A stretch of DNA of 57,322 nt from an uncultured Bacilli bacterium (GCA_947626825.1 CANQTM010000007.1:1-57322), one strand, 5' to 3'; numbered from the stretch's first letter, positions 24,025 through 33,505 are shown. Translations and numbers: made by a program. The notes: a model not told the origin generated them from the sequence alone.

Positions 24025-25188
24025 ATGAAAATAACAATAGGGAAAAAAATCAAAGAACTAAGACTTCGCGATGTAAGAAAACAAGATGATTTAGCTCTTG
24101 CGGTAGGCGTCACTGCTCAAGCTATTTCACGTTGGGAAGCCGGAGGCAGTTATCCAGATTTAGAGTTGATTCCAAGTATAGCAAATTATTTTGGTGTATC
24201 CATTGATGAACTATTTGGATATCAAAACGATCGCAAGAAAAAAATTGATGATATTATTCAAAAAATCGATAAATTCCATATAAAAGGACGTAGTGATGAC
24301 AAATGGGTGGATGAGTGTTTATCTATTTTAAGAGATGGCCTTGCTGAATTTCCACAAAACGAACGACTTATGATCACACTTGCCGATACGCTTTCAGAGG
24401 CTGGTTGGAGAAGACATCATGAATGGGTATATTATGATGATAATGGTTATATTCGACACGACTATGATGTAAATAAGCAAAATCCATATTGGACTGAGGC
24501 AATAAAACTTTGCAAGACATTAGCAGATTCATCACATGATTATGAAATCGTTGCAAAAGCAATTTCTATATTGGTTCTTCTATATCGAAATATTGGAGAA
24601 AACGATAATGCAATTGCATATGCTAATCGAATGCCAGAGTTACGAAAAAGTCGAGAAGTTTTACTTGCAGGTGCAGTGGATGGTAAAGAAGAAGCAAAAT
24701 ACATCGGTGAACTATTGCTTAAAATTGCAAATATTTTTTCAGAACAGGTAGTATATGGATTGATTACCAACAAAAATCATTTCACAGGCGATTTACCTAT
24801 AATAAAAATTAAAGGTGTAATCTCACTTTGGAAACTTATTTGTGATGATGGAAATTTTGGTGTTTATCATGATAGTCTTATCAAGCTTTACCTATATTTA
24901 TCACGACTTGAATGGGAATATGGGCTACACGATGACGCTTTCATTTCTTTAAATGAAGCACTTCACCATGCAAAGACACTTGAATCACTTTGTGATGGCC
25001 AAGAACACGTTTACACTGCACCACTAGTGTCTCATGTGACATACAAAACAGATTTATGCAGTGGAATTGCAAAAACATTACCTGATGATTGGCCATTCTG
25101 GGGCAGCCCAGATTATAAACAAGTCGAAAAAGAAATAAAATCAGATCCTCGTTGGGAAAAATGGGTAAAGAAATGTCAAACTAAATGA
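24025..25188 (+). CDS. XRE regulator with helical-repeat C-terminal domain
   Basis: The 387-residue protein has an N-terminal helix-turn-helix (about 3-62: KKIKELRLRDV, QDDLALAVGVTAQAISRWE, ending with the FGVSIDELFGY that is standard in this group). A long all-helical domain follows with TPR-like stretches (YEIVAKAISILVLLYRNIGE, EYGLHDDAFISLNEALHHA) and a DPRWEKWVKKC end. Such proteins are common as single-copy regulators in Clostridia and Bacilli; the target genes are unknown. GTGAGG precedes the ATG. Its codons look more GC-rich than the neighbours', suggesting recent transfer. It is followed by fucO only after a 190-base gap with its own signals. Confidence 0.85.
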   Translation: MKITIGKKIKELRLRDVRKQDDLALAVGVTAQAISRWEAGGSYPDLELIPSIANYFGVSIDELFGYQNDRKKKIDDIIQKIDKFHIKGRSDDKWVDECLSILRDGLAEFPQNERLMITLADTLSEAGWRRHHEWVYYDDNGYIRHDYDVNKQNPYWTEAIKLCKTLADSSHDYEIVAKAISILVLLYRNIGENDNAIAYANRMPELRKSREVLLAGAVDGKEEAKYIGELLLKIANIFSEQVVYGLITNKNHFTGDLPIIKIKGVISLWKLICDDGNFGVYHDSLIKLYLYLSRLEWEYGLHDDAFISLNEALHHAKTLESLCDGQEHVYTAPLVSHVTYKTDLCSGIAKTLPDDWPFWGSPDYKQVEKEIKSDPRWEKWVKKCQTK

Positions 25189-25237
25189 ACAATGTAATAA
25201 TAAAAATATAAAGATTGGCGATTCATCATAAATTAAC

Positions 25238-25252
25238 ATTGTTAATGACAAT
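25238..25252. promoter_or_regulatory. Palindrome upstream of fucO (site 1)
   Basis: ATTGT-TAATG-ACAAT is an imperfect operator-like inverted repeat about 130 bases before the fucO start. It partly resembles redox (Rex-type) operators with TTGTTAA half-sites, but only one half-site fits. Confidence 0.35.
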
Positions 25253-25328
25253 ATGTTTTTATATTGCTTAATTTGTAAATTATAACTTTTTTCTTTAATA
25301 ATATAGTTGTAAGAGTTTAAAAATTATT

Positions 25329-25345
25329 TTACAATAATATTGTAA
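25329..25345. promoter_or_regulatory. Palindrome upstream of fucO (site 2)
   Basis: TTACAATA-A-TATTGTAA is a perfect 8-1-8 palindrome 34 bases before the fucO start codon, within the expected leader or promoter. A regulator of fucose/lactaldehyde or redox metabolism may bind here; no consensus was matched. Confidence 0.45.
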
Positions 25346-25378
25346 GTTCATATTAAAAAAGAAGGAGAAAAAGAAAAT

Positions 25379-26524
25379 ATGCCAAGATTTATTTTAAACG
25401 AAACTTCATATCATGGTTATAACGCCATTGAAAACATTGTAGTTGAAATTAAAAAAAGGAATTTTAAAAAAGGGTTTGTTTGTACAGATCCAGATTTAAT
25501 TAAGTTTAATGTTACATCAAAAATAACATCTTTATTAGACAATGAAAATTTACCATATGAATTGTTTAGTAATATCCAAGCAAATCCAACGGTTGAAAAT
25601 GTCAAAGCTGGTGTTGAAGCTATGAAAAAAGCTAATGCTGATTATATTGTTGCAATTGGTGGAGGAAGCGCCATTGATACAGCTAAAGCTATTGGTATTA
25701 TAATTAATAATCCAGAATTTGCAGATGTTGTTTCTCTTGAAGGCACAGCAAATACTAAAAATCCTTGTGTTCCAATTATTGCCATTCCTACAACAGCAGG
25801 AACAGCAGCAGAAGTAACAATTAATTACGTTATTACAGACACTAAGAAAAATCGTAAATTTGTTTGTGTTGATCCTCATGATATTCCACTTGTTGCCATT
25901 GTTGACCCTATAATGATGGAAACAATGCCTAAATCTTTAACAGCCGCAACAGGCATGGATGCCTTAACTCATGCGATTGAAGGATATATTACTAAAGGTG
26001 CCTGGGCATTATCTGACATGTTTCATCTTGAAGCAATTAGATTAATATCTAAACATTTAAGAGGAGCAGTTAATAATATAAAAGAAGATCGTGAAGGAAT
26101 GGCTTTAGCTCAATATATTGCAGGAATGGGATTTTCAAATGTAGGATTAGGAATTGTGCATAGTATGGCTCATCCTTTAGGTGCTTTATATAACACTCCT
26201 CATGGTGTAGCAAATGCCATAATTTTACCGACAGTTATGGAATATAATGCTCCTGAAACAGGTGAAAAATATAAAGAAATTGCTAGAGCAATGGGTGTTG
26301 AAAATGTTGATAAAATGAATGTAGAACAATATCGTAAAGCAGCCATTGATGCAGTTAAAAAACTTTCACATGATGTTGGTATTCCAAGCAATTTAAAAGA
26401 TATAGTTAAAAAAGAAGATATTGAATTTTTAGCCCAATCTGCAATGGATGATGCATGTCGCCCTGGCAATCCTAAAGAGCCAACAAAAGAAGATATTATG
26501 GCCTTATATAATTCATTATTATAA
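25379..26524 (+). CDS. fucO: Lactaldehyde reductase (iron-containing alcohol dehydrogenase)
   Basis: The 381-residue protein matches E. coli FucO along its whole length as I remember it: ILNET at the start, AIGGGSAIDTAKAIGII, IPTTAGTAAEVTINYVITD and GMGFSNVGLGIVHSMAHPLG. The metal ligands are Asp194, His198, His261 and His275, each two below the FucO numbering. FucO reduces L-lactaldehyde to 1,2-propanediol with NADH, using Fe2+, during anaerobic fucose or rhamnose use. No other fuc or rha genes are in the window. GAAGGAG precedes the ATG; two palindromes lie upstream. Confidence 0.88.
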   Translation: MPRFILNETSYHGYNAIENIVVEIKKRNFKKGFVCTDPDLIKFNVTSKITSLLDNENLPYELFSNIQANPTVENVKAGVEAMKKANADYIVAIGGGSAIDTAKAIGIIINNPEFADVVSLEGTANTKNPCVPIIAIPTTAGTAAEVTINYVITDTKKNRKFVCVDPHDIPLVAIVDPIMMETMPKSLTAATGMDALTHAIEGYITKGAWALSDMFHLEAIRLISKHLRGAVNNIKEDREGMALAQYIAGMGFSNVGLGIVHSMAHPLGALYNTPHGVANAIILPTVMEYNAPETGEKYKEIARAMGVENVDKMNVEQYRKAAIDAVKKLSHDVGIPSNLKDIVKKEDIEFLAQSAMDDACRPGNPKEPTKEDIMALYNSLL

Positions 26525-26532
26525 AATTATTT

Positions 26533-26565
26533 TAAAAAAAGATGCATTTTGCATCTTTTATTTTT
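26533..26565. terminator. Bidirectional terminator
   Basis: AAAAAAGATGCATTTTGCATCTTTTATTTTT lies between the convergent fucO and ktrA. Its right arm runs into the end of ktrA. Confidence 0.85.
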
Positions 26566-27232
26566 CTGCTTTTTTAGAATTTAAAGTCTTTTTAAATTTA
26601 TCAATATTTGCTTTACGACCAATGACTATAACTTCATCATCAGCTTTAATATAATCTCTTGAATGGGGTAAAATAAATAAATCTCCTCTAATAATACCAA
26701 TAATATTAATATCAAATTTATTACGAGCATCTAATGTAATAAGTTGTGTTGTTGGAAATAAATTAGAGACTTTTAATGTAATGATTACATAATCATCTTT
26801 AACTTCATAAAAATCTAATACTGAATCATTAGAAATTTCATTTGCAAGTTGAATAGCACTGCTTTCTTCAGGAATGATAACATCAGTAGCACCTAATCGT
26901 TGCATTATTGTAGCATATTCTGAATCATCTATTCTAACTGTTATTTTTTCAACGCCCAATTCTTTTAAATTCATTGTAGCTAACATACTGGCTTGTAAAT
27001 TGTTGCCAATTGCAATAATCGCATGATCAATTTTATGTGAACAAATGTCAACTAAAACTTTTTTCTTTGTAGGATCACAAATTAAACATTGATCAGTATA
27101 TTCAATAGCAGCTTGAACTCTTTCTTCGTTAATATCACAAGCCATGACATCTGCATTTAGTTTGACTAATGTTTTAACTACATTCATACCAAATCTACCA
27201 AGTCCTATGACTAAATAACATTTTCTACCCAT
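26558..27232 (-). CDS. ktrA: KtrA-type potassium-uptake regulatory (RCK) protein
   Basis: The 224-residue cytoplasmic protein gates a Ktr potassium channel. A Rossmann-type RCK_N domain carries GLGRFG at 10-15, an acidic DIN at the end of strand 2, and the VDICSHKIDHAIIAIG and KITVRIDDSEYATIMQRLG segments. A C-terminal RCK_C domain follows from about 137. The usual ligands are ATP/ADP at RCK_N and c-di-AMP at RCK_C. It lies 76 bases after ktrB on the same strand and has GGAGTG before its ATG, so the two probably share a transcript. Confidence 0.9.
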   Translation of the reverse strand: MGRKCYLVIGLGRFGMNVVKTLVKLNADVMACDINEERVQAAIEYTDQCLICDPTKKKVLVDICSHKIDHAIIAIGNNLQASMLATMNLKELGVEKITVRIDDSEYATIMQRLGATDVIIPEESSAIQLANEISNDSVLDFYEVKDDYVIITLKVSNLFPTTQLITLDARNKFDINIIGIIRGDLFILPHSRDYIKADDEVIVIGRKANIDKFKKTLNSKKAEK

Positions 27233-27308
27233 ATTTTCACTCCTTTGCGATTAATAAATATTTTATTACATAAAATAAAGTTTGTAAATATTGTTAAAAA
27301 AGGCAAAT

Positions 27309-28643
27309 TTAACCAACAATAACATCTTCATTAACATATTCAATATCTTCTTTTTTCCTATTAACATAATTATGATTCCAAAGGCTTGTAATAGTTAATG
27401 GACCTACACGTCCTACAAACATTGTAATACATAATACAATTTGGCTAAAAGGATTCAATTTAGTTGTAATACCTAAAGATAAACCAACAGTTGCAAAAGC
27501 TGAAATACTTTCAAAAGAAATTTCTTTTATAGTAAATGAATTTGATCTATCTGCAATTGTTAAAACAAAAATAGTTGTAACTAAAAATAATATTGAAAAT
27601 GATAATAAAACATAAGCATTCATAATTGATTTACTTGAAACATTACGTTTTAAGGTTTTAGTAGAACGACCTTTCATAAAAGAGACCATATTCAATGCAA
27701 TTAAAAATAATGTAGTCGTTTTTAGACCACCACCAGTTGAACATGGTGAAGCACCAATAAACATTAATATATCAAGTAAGACAATGCTTGCTTTATTTAA
27801 TCTAGTTAAATCAATTGTAGTGAAACCAGCAGTTCTAGCAGTTGTCGATAAAAACATACATTCAAGAAATGATAAATCTGTATTTAATATTTTAAAAATG
27901 ATTGGTGGAATAACAAGTAAAATCGCTGTCATAAACAAAACAATTTTAGTATGTAAACGATACATTTTAAATCTTTTTTTACTTAAAACATCGACAATAA
28001 CAATAAAACCTAAACCACCACAAATAATTAAAAACATCGTTACAATATTAAATAAAATATTATCATGTAAAGCAATACAACTACTATCACCAATAATATC
28101 AAAGCCTGCATTGCAAAAACTAGATATTGCATGGAAAATACTAACACCTAAAGCCCGCCAAAAATCATTATTAAAAAACGGAACAAAGACAAACATTAAT
28201 GGTATAATAGCAATAGCTTGAATTGATAAAGCAATAAATATGATATTTTTTATTAAAGGAAAAATACTACGAAAATCTGGAGTATTTAGTGCTTCTTTTA
28301 ATAAAAAGCTAGTTGATAAATTGGTTTTATTTCCAATAATTCTAAAAATAAAGAACATTATTGTCAAAAAACTAAGGCCACCAATTTCCATTAAAATTGC
28401 AATAATAATTTTTCCAAAAACAGATAATGTTGTCGATAAATCTTGGATAACTGATAAGCCAGTTACGCATACTGATGATGTTGTAGTAAACAATGCTTGT
28501 AAAAATGTTAATGGCTTACCACTTGCCGAAAAAGGTAAACATAATAATAAAGTACCACATAAAATAACTAAAAAGAAAGAAAGCATAATATAAAAATATG
28601 GAGTTCTTTTTTTACGATACTTTATATGCATAATTTTTTTCAT
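27309..28643 (-). CDS. ktrB: KtrB/TrkH-type potassium channel subunit
   Basis: The 444-residue membrane protein has the repeated M1-P-M2 plan of Trk/Ktr channels, with pore segments TTSSVCVTGLSV, SSFCNAGFDIIGD, TTARTAGFTTIDL and SAFATVGLSLGIT, each carrying a conserved Gly as filter. Its hydrophobic M2 helices are at about 75-95, 195-215, 300-325 and 400-425. KtrB imports K+ (driven by Na+ or membrane voltage) together with the KtrA ring encoded just downstream. GGAGGTGATG lies directly before the ATG. A good promoter (28668-28696) overlaps the end of the aromatic operon. Confidence 0.9.
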   Translation of the reverse strand: MKKIMHIKYRKKRTPYFYIMLSFFLVILCGTLLLCLPFSASGKPLTFLQALFTTTSSVCVTGLSVIQDLSTTLSVFGKIIIAILMEIGGLSFLTIMFFIFRIIGNKTNLSTSFLLKEALNTPDFRSIFPLIKNIIFIALSIQAIAIIPLMFVFVPFFNNDFWRALGVSIFHAISSFCNAGFDIIGDSSCIALHDNILFNIVTMFLIICGGLGFIVIVDVLSKKRFKMYRLHTKIVLFMTAILLVIPPIIFKILNTDLSFLECMFLSTTARTAGFTTIDLTRLNKASIVLLDILMFIGASPCSTGGGLKTTTLFLIALNMVSFMKGRSTKTLKRNVSSKSIMNAYVLLSFSILFLVTTIFVLTIADRSNSFTIKEISFESISAFATVGLSLGITTKLNPFSQIVLCITMFVGRVGPLTITSLWNHNYVNRKKEDIEYVNEDVIVG

Positions 28644-28667
28644 TACATCACCTCCAAGTCATTTAAG

Positions 28668-28696
28668 ATTATATATTTTTTTTATTTGATTATCAA
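28668..28696 (-). promoter_or_regulatory. ktrB promoter
   Basis: Minus strand TTGATA, 17 bases, TATAAT. The leader to the ktrB ATG is under 25 bases, so there is no space for a c-di-AMP riboswitch. Confidence 0.7.
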
Positions 28697-28697
28697 C

Positions 28698-29750
28698 TTA
28701 TTTATTTGCTTCTTTACATTGTTTCCAAAGTGAAGCAATTTCATAAATTAGTTGTTCTGTTTTGTCCCAACCAAGACATGGATCAGTGATTGATTTACCA
28801 TAAATACCTTCATCAACTTTTTGACATCCATCTTCAATATAAGATTCAATCATCAAGCCCTTAACTAATTTAAAAATCATTTTATTGTGTTTTGCTGAAT
28901 GTAATACTTCTTTAGCAATTCTAATTTGTTCTAAATATTGTTTATTTGAATTTGAATGATTAGTATCAATAATTAAAGAAGGATATTTAAAATGATTTTC
29001 ATCATATAATTTTGTTAATGAAATTAAATCTTCATAATGATAATTTGGATTTGATTCACCTTGTTTATTAACATACCCTCTTAAAATTGCATGTGCCAAT
29101 GGATTCCCTTGACTTTCAACTTCCCAACCACGATAAATAAATGTGTGACCATGTTGAGCAGCAAATATGGAATTTAACATAACATTAATATCACCACTTG
29201 TTGGATTTTTCATACCTACAGGAATATCAAGTCCACTTGCTGTTAAACGATGCTGTTGATCTTCTACTGATCTTGCGCCAACGGCAACATAAGAAAGTAA
29301 ATCAGATAAATAACGATGATTTTCTGAATAAAGCATTTCATCAGCACATGAAAAGCCTGTCTCAGCAATAGCTCTCATATGTAATTTTCTAATTGCAATT
29401 AATCCTTTTAACATATTAGGTTTAGCATTAGGATCAGGTTGATGAAGCATTCCTTTATATCCTTCGCCAGTAGTTCTAGGTTTATTAGTATATATTCTAG
29501 GGATAATCACAATTTCATCTTTAACTTTATCTTGGACAATTCTTAAACGTTTAATATAATCTATAACAGCATCTTCACGATCTGCAGAGCATGGACCAAT
29601 AATTAAAATAAATTTATCGCTTTCTCCTTTAAAAACCTTTTGAATTTCTTCATCATTAGCTTTTTTTATTTTAGCTAATTTTTCATCTAAAGGATACATA
29701 TTTTTTATTTCTTGGGGAGTAGGCAATTTCCTAATAAAATTCATGTTCAT
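28698..29750 (-). CDS. aroF: 3-deoxy-7-phosphoheptulonate (DAHP) synthase, type I
   Basis: The 350-residue enzyme condenses phosphoenolpyruvate with erythrose 4-phosphate, the entry to the shikimate pathway. Type I(alpha) patterns: IIGPCSADR near 51-58, PRIYTNKPRTTGEGYKG, GARSVEDQQHR, GMKNPTSGD, and IIDTNHSNSNKQ with a metal-binding His. The length fits the E. coli AroF/G/H class, which is feedback-controlled by Phe, Tyr or Trp through an N-terminal extension; the N-terminal part is present here. It is the last gene of the minus-strand aromatic operon, ten bases after tyrA. The letter F rather than G or H is a convention. Confidence 0.93.
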   Translation of the reverse strand: MNMNFIRKLPTPQEIKNMYPLDEKLAKIKKANDEEIQKVFKGESDKFILIIGPCSADREDAVIDYIKRLRIVQDKVKDEIVIIPRIYTNKPRTTGEGYKGMLHQPDPNAKPNMLKGLIAIRKLHMRAIAETGFSCADEMLYSENHRYLSDLLSYVAVGARSVEDQQHRLTASGLDIPVGMKNPTSGDINVMLNSIFAAQHGHTFIYRGWEVESQGNPLAHAILRGYVNKQGESNPNYHYEDLISLTKLYDENHFKYPSLIIDTNHSNSNKQYLEQIRIAKEVLHSAKHNKMIFKLVKGLMIESYIEDGCQKVDEGIYGKSITDPCLGWDKTEQLIYEIASLWKQCKEANK

Positions 29751-29760
29751 AAAAAGGACC

Positions 29761-30624
29761 TCACTTATTAAAATATTTTCGTCTTTTAGTAGACAATCGC
29801 ATCATTTTTTTCATATTTTCAATGTCATCATTAGCAATATAATCTTTTAATTCATTAAATTTATTAATAAATAAATCCATTTGTGACAACAATTCATTTT
29901 TATTTAATAAAAATAATTCACTCCACATATTTTCGTTAATATTAGCAATACGTGTTAAATCTCTAAAAGAATCACCTGTATAATCTTTTAAATGATGTGA
30001 TGGTTTACAAGCCATTAAACTAACGGCAATGCAATGAGTCAATTGCGATAAAAAAGCAATCATTTCATCATGTTGTCTACATGATAAAATAGAAATGTTA
30101 GCAAATTCTAAAGTTTTTCCTAATTCTTCAATTAGTTTTATAGCATTTGATGTATTTTTATTTGTTGGAGTTATAATGAAATTAGCATCTTTAAAAATGT
30201 TTGGATCACTATTTTTTACTCCATATACTTCTTTACCAGCCATTGGATGAGAAGCAACAAATTCTACATCATTAGGTAACATATTTGATATTTTATAAAC
30301 AATGTTACTTTTTACACCACTAACATCGTTAATTATAGCACCTTTTTTAAAATAATTATGATATTTTTCAATCCAATTTAAAAAGATTTTAGGATACAAT
30401 GCAAAAATAACTAAATCAAATTGTGAAACATATGATTTTAATACTTTAGTAGTTCCATCAACAATTATTTGATTATTTTTAGCAAAATCAATATCTTCTT
30501 GTTTCTTAGTAATAGCATAAACTTTATAGCCTTTAGCCATTAATGATTTTGCATATGAACCGCCAATTAATCCTAAACCAACAATTAATATTTTTAAATC
30601 TTTAGTTAAATATTTATTATTCAT
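29761..30624 (-). CDS. tyrA: Prephenate dehydrogenase
   Basis: The 287-residue enzyme oxidises prephenate to 4-hydroxyphenylpyruvate with NAD(P)+, the tyrosine branch. Motifs: ILIVGLGLIGGSYAK at the start (dinucleotide binding), a VSGVKS segment, and FVASHPMAGKEVYGV with the catalytic His. Further on come SQLTHCIAVSLM and SFRDLTRIA. There is no fused chorismate mutase (that sits on pheA) and no ACT domain. The start is taken as ATG 30624; a GTG at 30645 is possible. It overlaps the end of aroA by 8 bases. Confidence 0.92.
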   Translation of the reverse strand: MNNKYLTKDLKILIVGLGLIGGSYAKSLMAKGYKVYAITKKQEDIDFAKNNQIIVDGTTKVLKSYVSQFDLVIFALYPKIFLNWIEKYHNYFKKGAIINDVSGVKSNIVYKISNMLPNDVEFVASHPMAGKEVYGVKNSDPNIFKDANFIITPTNKNTSNAIKLIEELGKTLEFANISILSCRQHDEMIAFLSQLTHCIAVSLMACKPSHHLKDYTGDSFRDLTRIANINENMWSELFLLNKNELLSQMDLFINKFNELKDYIANDDIENMKKMMRLSTKRRKYFNK

Positions 30625-31819
30625 ATATAATTTTTGCACCAACACTTTCTAAATCTTTAAAATAATTTGGATAACTTTTTTTCACACATTCGGCATTTAA
30701 TAATTTTATCTCAAATAAACTTGAAAATAAAGATAATGCCATAGCTATTCTATGATCATTATAAGTTTTAAGTGGCTCACTTGGCTGTTTTATTATGTTT
30801 GAATAAATAACAACATCATTATCATTTACTTCCATACAAATATTTAATTTGGCAAGTTCGTTTTGCATAGCAATAACACGATTACTTTCTTTAATAGTTA
30901 GTCTTTTGGTATTAATAAATGTTCCACCATGAAATAAACTTGCAAAAACAAACAATATAGGTCCTAAATCTATATTGTTTTCTAAATCAATACGACAATT
31001 TTCGACAAATAAATTTTTAAAATATTCACGATATTTTTTATCGCCTTGAACACTATCATCTTTTAGATTTAATACTTTAATATGATTGTTTAAATAATTA
31101 AATGCTTCTAAAAAAGCAGAATTAGAATAATCTCCTTCAATATAACTATTATAAGCAACATATTTTTGATTTCCTTTAACAAAAATACTATTTTCTTTTT
31201 TTTCATATTGAATATGAAATTTATCTAAAACATCAAAAGTAATATTAATATAAGATTTTGATGTAATAGGTGGAATGATATTAATAACACTATCAAAAGG
31301 AAGTAAAGGTAAAGCAAATAATAATCCTGTAATATATTGGCTACTTTCACTGCCAGAAATATTATATTCTTTTTGAGTAAATTTTCCTTTAATTTCTATA
31401 AAATCATTATGATTTATAACATCTATATTATTATTAGAAAATATATCTAAATAACTATTTATACCTCTTTCTAGTAAACGAGAACTGCCTTTAATAATTA
31501 TTTTATTATATAAAACTAAAGCTATTGGAATGATAAATCTTAAAGTGCTACCACTTTCATTGCAATCAATAATAGGATTATCATTTTTAAAATTTAATAT
31601 TTTAGAAACAATTACTTTATTATCAATTATTTCTACTTTACTACCTAATTCTTTTAAAGCATTGATTGTTGCTAAAATATCTTCACTTAAATTGACATTG
31701 CTTATAGTGCATGGAGTTTCAGCTAACATGCTAGCAATTAAATAACGATGAGCATAACTTTTTGATGGTGGTGCTTTAATGGTACCACTTAAATTATTAC
31801 ATTGTAATGTGACATTCAT
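30617..31819 (-). CDS. aroA: 3-phosphoshikimate 1-carboxyvinyltransferase (EPSP synthase)
   Basis: The 400-residue enzyme adds the enolpyruvyl group of PEP to shikimate 3-phosphate. Visible motifs: APPSKSYAHRYLIA (substrate Lys, Ser, Arg) near residue 15, NESGSTLRFIIPIAL, SESSQYITGLLFALP, EGDYSNSAFLEA, and KESNRVIAMQNELAKL. The C-terminal YNDHRIAMALSLF is also present. The fold is two inside-out domains. Length is slightly shorter than the usual 420-430. Glyphosate-contact residues cannot be judged by eye. It lies five bases after aroQ, in frame order within the operon. Confidence 0.94.
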   Translation of the reverse strand: MNVTLQCNNLSGTIKAPPSKSYAHRYLIASMLAETPCTISNVNLSEDILATINALKELGSKVEIIDNKVIVSKILNFKNDNPIIDCNESGSTLRFIIPIALVLYNKIIIKGSSRLLERGINSYLDIFSNNNIDVINHNDFIEIKGKFTQKEYNISGSESSQYITGLLFALPLLPFDSVINIIPPITSKSYINITFDVLDKFHIQYEKKENSIFVKGNQKYVAYNSYIEGDYSNSAFLEAFNYLNNHIKVLNLKDDSVQGDKKYREYFKNLFVENCRIDLENNIDLGPILFVFASLFHGGTFINTKRLTIKESNRVIAMQNELAKLNICMEVNDNDVVIYSNIIKQPSEPLKTYNDHRIAMALSLFSSLFEIKLLNAECVKKSYPNYFKDLESVGAKIIYE

Positions 31820-31824
31820 ATAAT

Positions 31825-32256
31825 TTAATTTCTTTCTATTAAAGCATCAATTGCAAGCAAATATCCTTTAATTCCTTGACCTTTAATCGTTTTAAAAGCA
31901 TATAATGAAACATAACTTAATTTGCGAAAATCTTCTCTTTGATCAACATTAGAAATATGTACTTCTACTGTAGGAATATTACTACTTTTTAAAGCATCTA
32001 AAATTGCAATGCTTGTGTGGGTATAAGCACCAGGATTAATAACAATACCATCATATTTTTTAAAATATGCTTCTTGAATTTTATCAACTAAATCACCTTC
32101 ATGATTTGATTGATAAATATCAACATCAACATGTTTATTTTGACAATATTCTTGAATAGTTTTGTTTAAACTATCATAGCTTTCTTTTCCATAAATATTA
32201 GTTTCTCTAATACCTAACATATTAATATTAGCACCATTAATTATTAATATCTTCAT
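31825..32256 (-). CDS. aroQ: 3-dehydroquinate dehydratase, type II
   Basis: The 143-residue enzyme makes 3-dehydroshikimate by trans elimination. Type II signatures: LIINGANINMLG, YG (catalytic Tyr near 22), QSNHEGDLVDKIQEA, GIVINPGAYTHTSIAI, and EVHISNVDQREDFR. It has no Lys Schiff-base motif of the type I enzyme (AroD). The start is ATG 32256 because GGGGGATA sits seven bases upstream; an upstream start at 32274 lies in the aroEK end. It overlaps the aroE-aroK fusion gene by 20 bases, a tight coupling. Confidence 0.94.
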   Translation of the reverse strand: MKILIINGANINMLGIRETNIYGKESYDSLNKTIQEYCQNKHVDVDIYQSNHEGDLVDKIQEAYFKKYDGIVINPGAYTHTSIAILDALKSSNIPTVEVHISNVDQREDFRKLSYVSLYAFKTIKGQGIKGYLLAIDALIERN

Positions 32257-33490
32257 TAATATATCCCCCAGCAATTGTATTTGTAATTGTTTGTATATTT
32301 AAATTTCCATCAATAATTTCATCAGCACATTCAAGATACTTATTATATCTTTTTTCATAAAGATTTTTTAAATCAGAAATATTTGAACTAAGTGGTCGAG
32401 AAGATGTTGTAATTAACAAATTTAATGAACGATTCAAGAAAAATAAACGACCATTTTCTTTTAATGCTAAAACATTTTCATCTTTTAAAATAGCGCCACC
32501 ACCAGTAGCAATAACTAACGAATTCTTCATGGACATCTTTAAGATAACTTTAGTTTCAATTTCACGGAATTTATCTTCACCAAATTTTTTAAAAAAAGTT
32601 GCAATATCCATTTTTATTTCTTTTACTATTTCATCATCAATATCTACAAATTCACGATTTAATTTAATGGCTATTTCTTGACCAATTGTTGTTTTTCCAC
32701 AACTTGGCATACCAATTAAAACAATGTTTTCTTTTTGTTTAAAAATTTTATTATACAATTTATATATATCTTCAGGATCTAATTTTATATTTTTAAAAAT
32801 TTCAATAGCATAAAATGCTTGTGCTACAAGCATGTATAATCCGCCAACTGCTTTGATATTATGTTTTAAAGCATTGACAACCAAATTTGTTTTTAAAGGA
32901 TTATAAATAACATCGATAACAGTTTCTAAATGTTTAAATTTACAAACATCAATTAAACAATCATAATTATTTGGAAACATGCCAACAGGTGTAGTATTTA
33001 CTATTATATCAATTAAATCATAATAATCGGCTATCTTATCATAACTAATACAACCTTCTTCATTATTAATTGAAGCAAAAATTATTGATTTTGCATTTAA
33101 TTTTTTTAATACATAAGAAGTAGTTTTTGATGTACCACCAGTTCCTAAAATTAAAATATTTTTATTTTCAACTTGAATATTATTATATTCTATTAAACCT
33201 TTAAAACCTAAATAATCACTATTATAACCATAAAGACGACCATTTTTATTAACAATAGTATTAACAGCATTAATTTCTTTAGCTTCAATACTAATTTCAT
33301 CTAAAAAAGGAATTACTTTTTGTTTATAAGGTATTGTCACATTTATTGCTTTAAAGTCTTTTTTATGCATAAAATGCAAAAATTCTTGTTCATCTAAACT
33401 AACAAGTTCATATTCATATTTACCTAAAGCTTCATGAATTTCCTTAGAAAAACTATGTTTTAAAGGATTGCCAATTAAACCATATTCCAT
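32237..33490 (-). CDS. Fused shikimate dehydrogenase (AroE) - shikimate kinase (AroK)
   Basis: This 417-residue protein joins two consecutive shikimate-pathway enzymes. Residues 1-about 252 are shikimate dehydrogenase: GLIGNPLKHSFSKEIH, NVTIPYK with catalytic Lys, INAVNTIV, GYNSDYLGF, LGTGGTSKTTSYVL and NTTPVGMFPN. Residues about 256-410 are shikimate kinase: Walker A GMPSCGKTTIG, DIDDEI, FREIETKVI, ATGGGAI and a lid with SSRPL. No stop or frame break separates them; the linker (YKLYNKIFKQKEN) is short. Channelling of shikimate is possible but untested. It is flanked by aroC and overlaps aroQ. In most bacteria the two are separate genes. Confidence 0.94.
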   Translation of the reverse strand: MEYGLIGNPLKHSFSKEIHEALGKYEYELVSLDEQEFLHFMHKKDFKAINVTIPYKQKVIPFLDEISIEAKEINAVNTIVNKNGRLYGYNSDYLGFKGLIEYNNIQVENKNILILGTGGTSKTTSYVLKKLNAKSIIFASINNEEGCISYDKIADYYDLIDIIVNTTPVGMFPNNYDCLIDVCKFKHLETVIDVIYNPLKTNLVVNALKHNIKAVGGLYMLVAQAFYAIEIFKNIKLDPEDIYKLYNKIFKQKENIVLIGMPSCGKTTIGQEIAIKLNREFVDIDDEIVKEIKMDIATFFKKFGEDKFREIETKVILKMSMKNSLVIATGGGAILKDENVLALKENGRLFFLNRSLNLLITTSSRPLSSNISDLKNLYEKRYNKYLECADEIIDGNLNIQTITNTIAGGYINEDINN

Positions 33491-33505
33491 AATAATAACT
33501 CTTTT

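Noticed and set aside
27784-28593. Plus-strand genes opposite ktrB
   Set aside because: Antisense shadows of the channel gene; they mirror its hydrophobic codons.
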